NCBI GenBank assembly: GCA_049594615.1
Contig: JBMYJR010000003.1
Coordinates: 1 to 64,000 of the forward strand
Source: CAXPZW01 sp049594615
GTDB taxonomy: Bacteria > Bacteroidota > Bacteroidia > Flavobacteriales_D > Sanyastnellaceae
Direction of reading: 5' to 3'
DNA: 64,000 nt
The translations under genes were made by a program, and so were the position numbers. The notes under the pieces are model-generated. The model was given only the letters and a program-made list of their open reading frames with translations, ran no database searches and had not been told where the DNA came from. Shown piece after piece: positions 60,962 to 64,000 of the stretch (position 1 is the first letter of the stretch; each line of letters begins with the position of its first letter).

Positions 60962-60989
60962 ACGCAGGTATACTCGTGTATACGCAGGT
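60962..60989. repeat. Direct and inverted repeat between rodA and the EreA-like gene
   Basis: ACGCAGGT occurs at 60962-60969 and 60982-60989, exactly 20 bases apart (about two helical turns), and the intervening bases form GTATAC-TCGT-GTATAC. It looks operator-like but could be a chance short repeat. Confidence 0.3.
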
Positions 60990-60990
60990 C

Positions 60991-61020
60991 ACTCCCGGCT
61001 GGCTGGAAGGGGGAGTTTTT
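60991..61020 (+). terminator. Probable terminator of the rod-shape operon
   Basis: ACTCCC and GGGAGT form a six-pair stem around a 14-base loop that can pair partly inside, followed by TTTTTG. Weaker than other terminators in the window. Confidence 0.5.
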
Positions 61021-61175
61021 GTGCTTGGGATACAAAATTTCCCCTTGGGTGGGGTCCTGTGCGCGCGTTCCTTCACTATAGAGCACGATGCCGCACGCGC
61101 CCTCCGTTCTATAACCAACTACCAAATTCCCTCCACACCGCGCAAACCCCACACCCACTGCTTACCTTTCCTAGT

Positions 61176-63032
61176 ATGAAACCTGTCTTGCTGGCACTGC
61201 TTGCCACTTGTGCCTCTGTGCTCACGGCGCAAACCACCCTCAACATTGACATTGACAACGACTTCTCGGGGTTTGAGTACTTGGACAAGGTGCCGGATTC
61301 GGCGCGGGTATTTCTGGCCGGTGAAAATCACGCCTACCGCAACTTCAACAATGAAATCAAGGAGAAGACCTTGCGCTACCTCCACGCCCACCGTGACGTA
61401 CGCTTATGGATCAGTGAAATGGGCGCCGGCCGGGCCTACCTGATCAACCAAGGGCTTATCCACGGGGATTCCACCATGTTTGACGTCATGAGCGACTTCT
61501 CTTGGGAGGAGGATGTAGATCAATACCGCCGCTTGGCCGCCTTCAACGACACCCTTCCTGAAGACCAACACGTGCAGATTTACGGCGTGGACGTGGAGCA
61601 CGGTTGGGTATCGCTGGTGATTGCATTGGACCACATACTCACCCGCCCAAACCAGGAGGCCCACGACAGCATCCGACTGGACTTGGAGGCCATCCACGGA
61701 CTGGCGCGAGAAATCAAAGTCTCCTACCAAGGACGCGGCAGCGCCCCCCCCGGATACCCCTACCTGAGCTCTTGGCGCACGGACGATGTGGTGATTTCCA
61801 ACCTGCGCCATTTTCGCGATCACTTGAGCCGCCACCGCTCCAAGGTGAACGCCTTCGTGGGCGACGACCGCACCGATTTTGACCAGGTGTTTGACTGCCT
61901 GGACCGCACCTTGCAGTACCACGACTACGAACAGCAAGCCTTGGTGTATGCCAACGTTTACCGCGAACTGCATCTGGCCGAGGAAGTGGCCGCACTGCTT
62001 CGAGCACATCCCGATCAAAACGCCTTTGGCCAGTTTGGCCGTTGCCATGTGTCCCAAGCGGACACCGACTCGTCTTGCACACGGGGAGTCATTGCCTCAC
62101 TCGCAGCCCGTCTGGAGAACGAACCCGAGTACGGACTCGAAGGCCGAGTGGTGAGCACTGCCTACCTCTACCCCGACTACAACTGGGACCTCATCGAAAA
62201 CCCGGTCTACAACCACGTGCGTGATGTTGCAAATGCCCACGATCCAAAAGCCGTTGTAATGATCACCCAAGAGGAGGTGCCTGACAGTTTGATTTCCCAA
62301 TCCGAAGCCATCTACGACCACTACATCATCAACCATGGTGGTCTTGGAGAGGAAAAAACGCCTGAAATGCACTACGGCGGTACACGCGAAGCCGGTGAAC
62401 GCGGAATGGGCGGTCTGTTCATCTCATGGCAATACAACGACTTCAGCAACGCTCAGGCCACCATGGCCGATTACTTCGGTTCGTATGGATTATCCTGGGA
62501 TGAGAGCCACCGTAACTACGTGGGCCTCAGTATTGGTGGCTACGGCATGCTGGACGGTTACAACATGGTACACCTGCTGTGGAGCACCGGCAACGGCAAC
62601 CAAATCGACAACGATACCCTCGAGGTGCGCTGGAGCAGCGGCAAATTTTTGTACGAGGCTGGATACGACATGGCCTGGCTCACCAGCCACTTCAACTTCA
62701 CCCCCAAAGGCGTGGTGGGCTACATGGGCAATTCCTTTCAGGTAGACGAATCCGAGGAGGTTAACGCCTTTTTGTCGCCGACAGGAGTGGCACAAACGCG
62801 CTACGAACTGCGCAATAACGCCTTCCTCGCCGGCGCAGGATTGAACCTGGAGTATGAAGGGAATCACCTGGTGATTGGGCTGCAAGGCACCTACCTGTGG
62901 GATCTGAGCCGCAACGTTTGGCGCTCACGCGACATCGTCGAAGTGCAGTCTCGTGCGGTGGATGTGGACAGTGCCCCTCGGGTGAAGTTCCACCACTGGA
63001 CCGTTGGAATGCATTTAGGATGGGTGTGGTAA
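61176..63032 (+). CDS. EreA/ChaN-like domain fused to a predicted outer-membrane barrel
   Basis: This 618-residue protein has a signal peptide (LTAQ), then an erythromycin-esterase-like domain (about 40-400) with RVFLAGENHAYRNFNNEIK (G-E-x-H core), WISEMGAGRAYLINQGL and VQIYGVDVEHGWVSLVIALD. The C-terminal 200 residues show alternating strands (GGLFISWQYNDFSNAQ, YVGLSIGGYGMLDGY, NNAFLAGAGLNLEYEGNHLV, GLQGTYLWDLSRNVW) and end VGMHLGWVW with a terminal aromatic. This suggests a hydrolase-like domain displayed on or under an outer-membrane barrel. Macrolide hydrolysis is not implied: the EreA/ChaN/TraB group is diverse. ATG 61176 gives the signal peptide. Confidence 0.7.
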   Translation: MKPVLLALLATCASVLTAQTTLNIDIDNDFSGFEYLDKVPDSARVFLAGENHAYRNFNNEIKEKTLRYLHAHRDVRLWISEMGAGRAYLINQGLIHGDSTMFDVMSDFSWEEDVDQYRRLAAFNDTLPEDQHVQIYGVDVEHGWVSLVIALDHILTRPNQEAHDSIRLDLEAIHGLAREIKVSYQGRGSAPPGYPYLSSWRTDDVVISNLRHFRDHLSRHRSKVNAFVGDDRTDFDQVFDCLDRTLQYHDYEQQALVYANVYRELHLAEEVAALLRAHPDQNAFGQFGRCHVSQADTDSSCTRGVIASLAARLENEPEYGLEGRVVSTAYLYPDYNWDLIENPVYNHVRDVANAHDPKAVVMITQEEVPDSLISQSEAIYDHYIINHGGLGEEKTPEMHYGGTREAGERGMGGLFISWQYNDFSNAQATMADYFGSYGLSWDESHRNYVGLSIGGYGMLDGYNMVHLLWSTGNGNQIDNDTLEVRWSSGKFLYEAGYDMAWLTSHFNFTPKGVVGYMGNSFQVDESEEVNAFLSPTGVAQTRYELRNNAFLAGAGLNLEYEGNHLVIGLQGTYLWDLSRNVWRSRDIVEVQSRAVDVDSAPRVKFHHWTVGMHLGWVW

Positions 63033-63053
63033 GGTTTTTCAAAAATCTTTCCC

Positions 63054-63061
63054 TACTTTTA
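63054..63061 (+). promoter_or_regulatory. -7 element TACTTTTA before the first Cys leader
   Basis: Seven of eight positions fit TAnnTTTG. It ends six bases before the first ATG of leader peptide 1, so the leader mRNA would be nearly leaderless. No clear -33 TTG is present. Confidence 0.45.
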
Positions 63062-63067
63062 TCTTCA

Positions 63068-63124
63068 ATGATGACACAAAACGCATACTGCTGTTGTTGC
63101 TGTACCGACCTTTTGGTCCGGTAA
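63068..63124 (+). CDS. Poly-cysteine leader peptide 1
   Basis: An 18-codon ORF encodes MMTQNAYCCCCCTDLLVR, with five consecutive Cys codons (63089-63103) using both TGC and TGT. Such a run is very unlikely by chance next to a cysteine synthase gene. The last codons and stop (TCCGGTAAG, 63117-63125) can pair, with a single mismatch, with CTTTCCGGA (63157-63165), the 5' arm of the following terminator. This is the classic layout of a translated attenuator sensing charged tRNA-Cys. Confidence 0.75.
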   Translation: MMTQNAYCCCCCTDLLVR

Positions 63125-63151
63125 GTGGCGCGGTATACGTATAAAATATCC

Positions 63152-63193
63152 AAGCCCTTTCCGGATGATCCCCGGAGAGGGCTTTTTGTTTTT
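63152..63193 (+). terminator. Attenuator terminator 1
   Basis: A 13-pair stem AAGCCCTTTCCGG/CCGGAGAGGGCTT (one G-U) with seven-base loop, followed by TTTGTTTTT. It lies 27 bases after the leader 1 stop codon and has no other gene to terminate. Confidence 0.85.
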
Positions 63194-63218
63194 GGTTAAA
63201 TCGGATACACTGTTAAAC

Positions 63219-63284
63219 ATGATTTGCATTCAGAAATACACCTGCTGCTGTTGCTGTTGCGCCAAGCGCATCGGTGAGCGGTAG
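63219..63284 (+). CDS. Poly-cysteine leader peptide 2
   Basis: A 21-codon ORF: MICIQKYT, then six consecutive Cys codons (63243-63260), then AKRIGER and stop. It is independent in sequence from leader 1 outside the Cys run. The codons for Gly-Glu and the next base (GGTGAGC, 63273-63279) are perfectly complementary to GCTCACC (63323-63329), which covers the end of the 5' arm and the loop of the following terminator. A ribosome stalled on the Cys run would leave this segment free to pair; one that reaches the stop would cover it. Confidence 0.8.
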   Translation: MICIQKYTCCCCCCAKRIGER

Positions 63285-63314
63285 CATGGACTGAATCCAA
63301 GTCTCGAAACATGC

Positions 63315-63347
63315 GAAGCCCGGCTCACCTCAGAGCCGGGCTTCTTG
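63315..63347 (+). terminator. Attenuator terminator 2
   Basis: Perfect 12-pair stem GAAGCCCGGCTC/GAGCCGGGCTTC with loop ACCTCA, followed by TTGCGTT. The T-tract is weak, so it may act partly as a pause or translational block. It sits 30 bases after leader 2 and 75 bases before the cysteine synthase ATG. Confidence 0.7.
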
Positions 63348-63419
63348 CGTTAAAGACATGCCAAAAACCCAACAAGCCTTCCCTACAAACAAGCGTAAGC
63401 CACCCTAACGATAAACACC

Positions 63420-64000
63420 ATGAGCACCATCGCACCATCCCCCTTACACGAGCGCATTGAAGAGTTGCAACACTACGTGGGCAACACCCCGCTCTTTCGT
63501 TTGAAGAATCTGTCCCCCAATCCCAATGTGGAAATTTGGGCCAAGCTCGAATGGCAGCAATTTGGCGGTAGTGTGAAAGCCCGCGCAGCCTACCGTATTA
63601 TCCGAGAAGCTGTGCGAAGCGGCCAATTGCGTGAAGGCAAAATCCTGCTGGACGCCACCAGTGGAAACACCGGCATTGCCTATGCAATTTTTGCCGCAGT
63701 GGCGGGCATTCCGCTCACCTTATGCGTTCCTGAGAACGCCAGCAAAGAGCGCAAGAATGTGCTAAAGTCCTTGGGGGTAAACGTGATCTACACTTCGGCC
63801 ATGGAAACCACCGACGGCGCCCAACGTGTGGCCAAGCAACTGGCTGAGACCGCCCCTGACAAATACTTCTACGCCGACCAATACGCCAACCCAAACAATT
63901 GGAAGGCCCACTACGACAGCACCGCTCCCGAAATCTTTGCCCAAACCGAAGGCCACATCACGCACTTTGTTGCGGGACTGGGTACCACGGGTACCTTCAC
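63420..64000 (+). CDS. cysM: Cysteine synthase (PLP family), 3' end outside window
   Basis: The first 193 residues of a fold-type II PLP enzyme joining O-acetylserine (or a related acceptor) and sulfide. Landmarks: YVGNTPLFRLKNLSP, PLP lysine in GGSVKARAA (Lys53), phosphate/substrate loop DATSGNTGIAYA (about 78-89), and AGLGTTGTF at the window edge (PLP phosphate cup). The SVKAR rather than SVKDR motif, and the WAKLEWQQFGGSVKARA context, lean to the CysM/cystathionine-synthase-like side; cysK remains possible. ATG at 63420, no stop in the window. Expression is predicted to be gated by two poly-Cys attenuators. Confidence 0.9.
   Translation, partial: MSTIAPSPLHERIEELQHYVGNTPLFRLKNLSPNPNVEIWAKLEWQQFGGSVKARAAYRIIREAVRSGQLREGKILLDATSGNTGIAYAIFAAVAGIPLTLCVPENASKERKNVLKSLGVNVIYTSAMETTDGAQRVAKQLAETAPDKYFYADQYANPNNWKAHYDSTAPEIFAQTEGHITHFVAGLGTTGTF

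Overview
The window is a gene-dense, GC-rich piece of a Bacteroidota chromosome, most like Flavobacteriales. The evidence is gene order and family content: a TPR protein, LptC, a GldE-type CNNM protein and a SurA/PpiD-like PPIase in one operon; an ECF sigma/FecR/TonB-receptor locus; an epimerase-type threonine dehydrogenase; a DUF2795 protein; a purH-mreBCD-mrdA-rodA block; and many promoters with the Bacteroidota -7 element TAnnTTTG. I see no rRNA, tRNA, CRISPR array or insertion sequence. Genus is not determinable by eye.

Layout. 1-5145: envelope operon (TPR protein, lptC, small membrane protein, CNNM/CorC, parvulin PPIase). 5201-11388 (minus): queA, then an uptake locus read as ECF sigma, TonB receptor, DUF4249 lipoprotein, FecR. 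11536-21232: threonine dehydrogenase, MORN-like protein, cysS, M28 and M42 peptidases, DUF1801 protein, TPR histidine kinase, pheS, cyclophilin. 21300-23851: small lipoprotein, conserved unknown, two tandem MORN/TonB-C paralogues. 23902-27884: flippase, Wzz-like protein and O-antigen ligase for surface glycan. 27842-31461 (minus): SpoIIE phosphatase, lpxD, gdhA. 31714-39786: rbfA, methyltransferase, LolC/E-like permease, dusB, CPBP protease, ispD, sod, ctpA, dCMP deaminase. 39892-49366: propeller-adenylate cyclase, cobalamin adenosyltransferase, DUF2795 protein, aspartate kinase, GNAT, CvpA, phosphohexomutase, rfbD. 49703-51256: a small Hpt-like / Hpt / membrane-anchored receiver cluster. 51346-53575: outer-membrane barrel and a MacB-type permease. 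53761-60953: purH and the rod-shape/elongasome operon. 61176-63032: an EreA-like domain fused to a predicted beta-barrel. 63054-64000: a cysteine synthase gene behind two tandem poly-cysteine leader peptides.

The most striking system is 63054-63420. Two tiny ORFs with runs of five and six Cys codons each precede a strong hairpin. In each, the last codons of the leader are complementary to the 5' arm of the following terminator, with spacing that fits ribosome-stalling attenuation by charged tRNA-Cys. The downstream gene is a cysteine synthase, so the logic is self-consistent. A second candidate is the split phosphorelay at 49703-51256, where two homologous Hpt-fold proteins (one lacking the phospho-accepting His) are followed by a membrane-tethered receiver with no kinase nearby. 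Two structured intergenic segments (44131-44258 minus, 49566-49670 plus) look like small RNA genes.

The genome is compact. Many neighbours overlap by 1-20 bases (ATGA, GTGA or TTGA junctions), and five convergent pairs overlap at their 3' ends by 4 to 67 bases. Several -7 elements lie only 4-7 bases before the start codon, implying leaderless or near-leaderless mRNAs.
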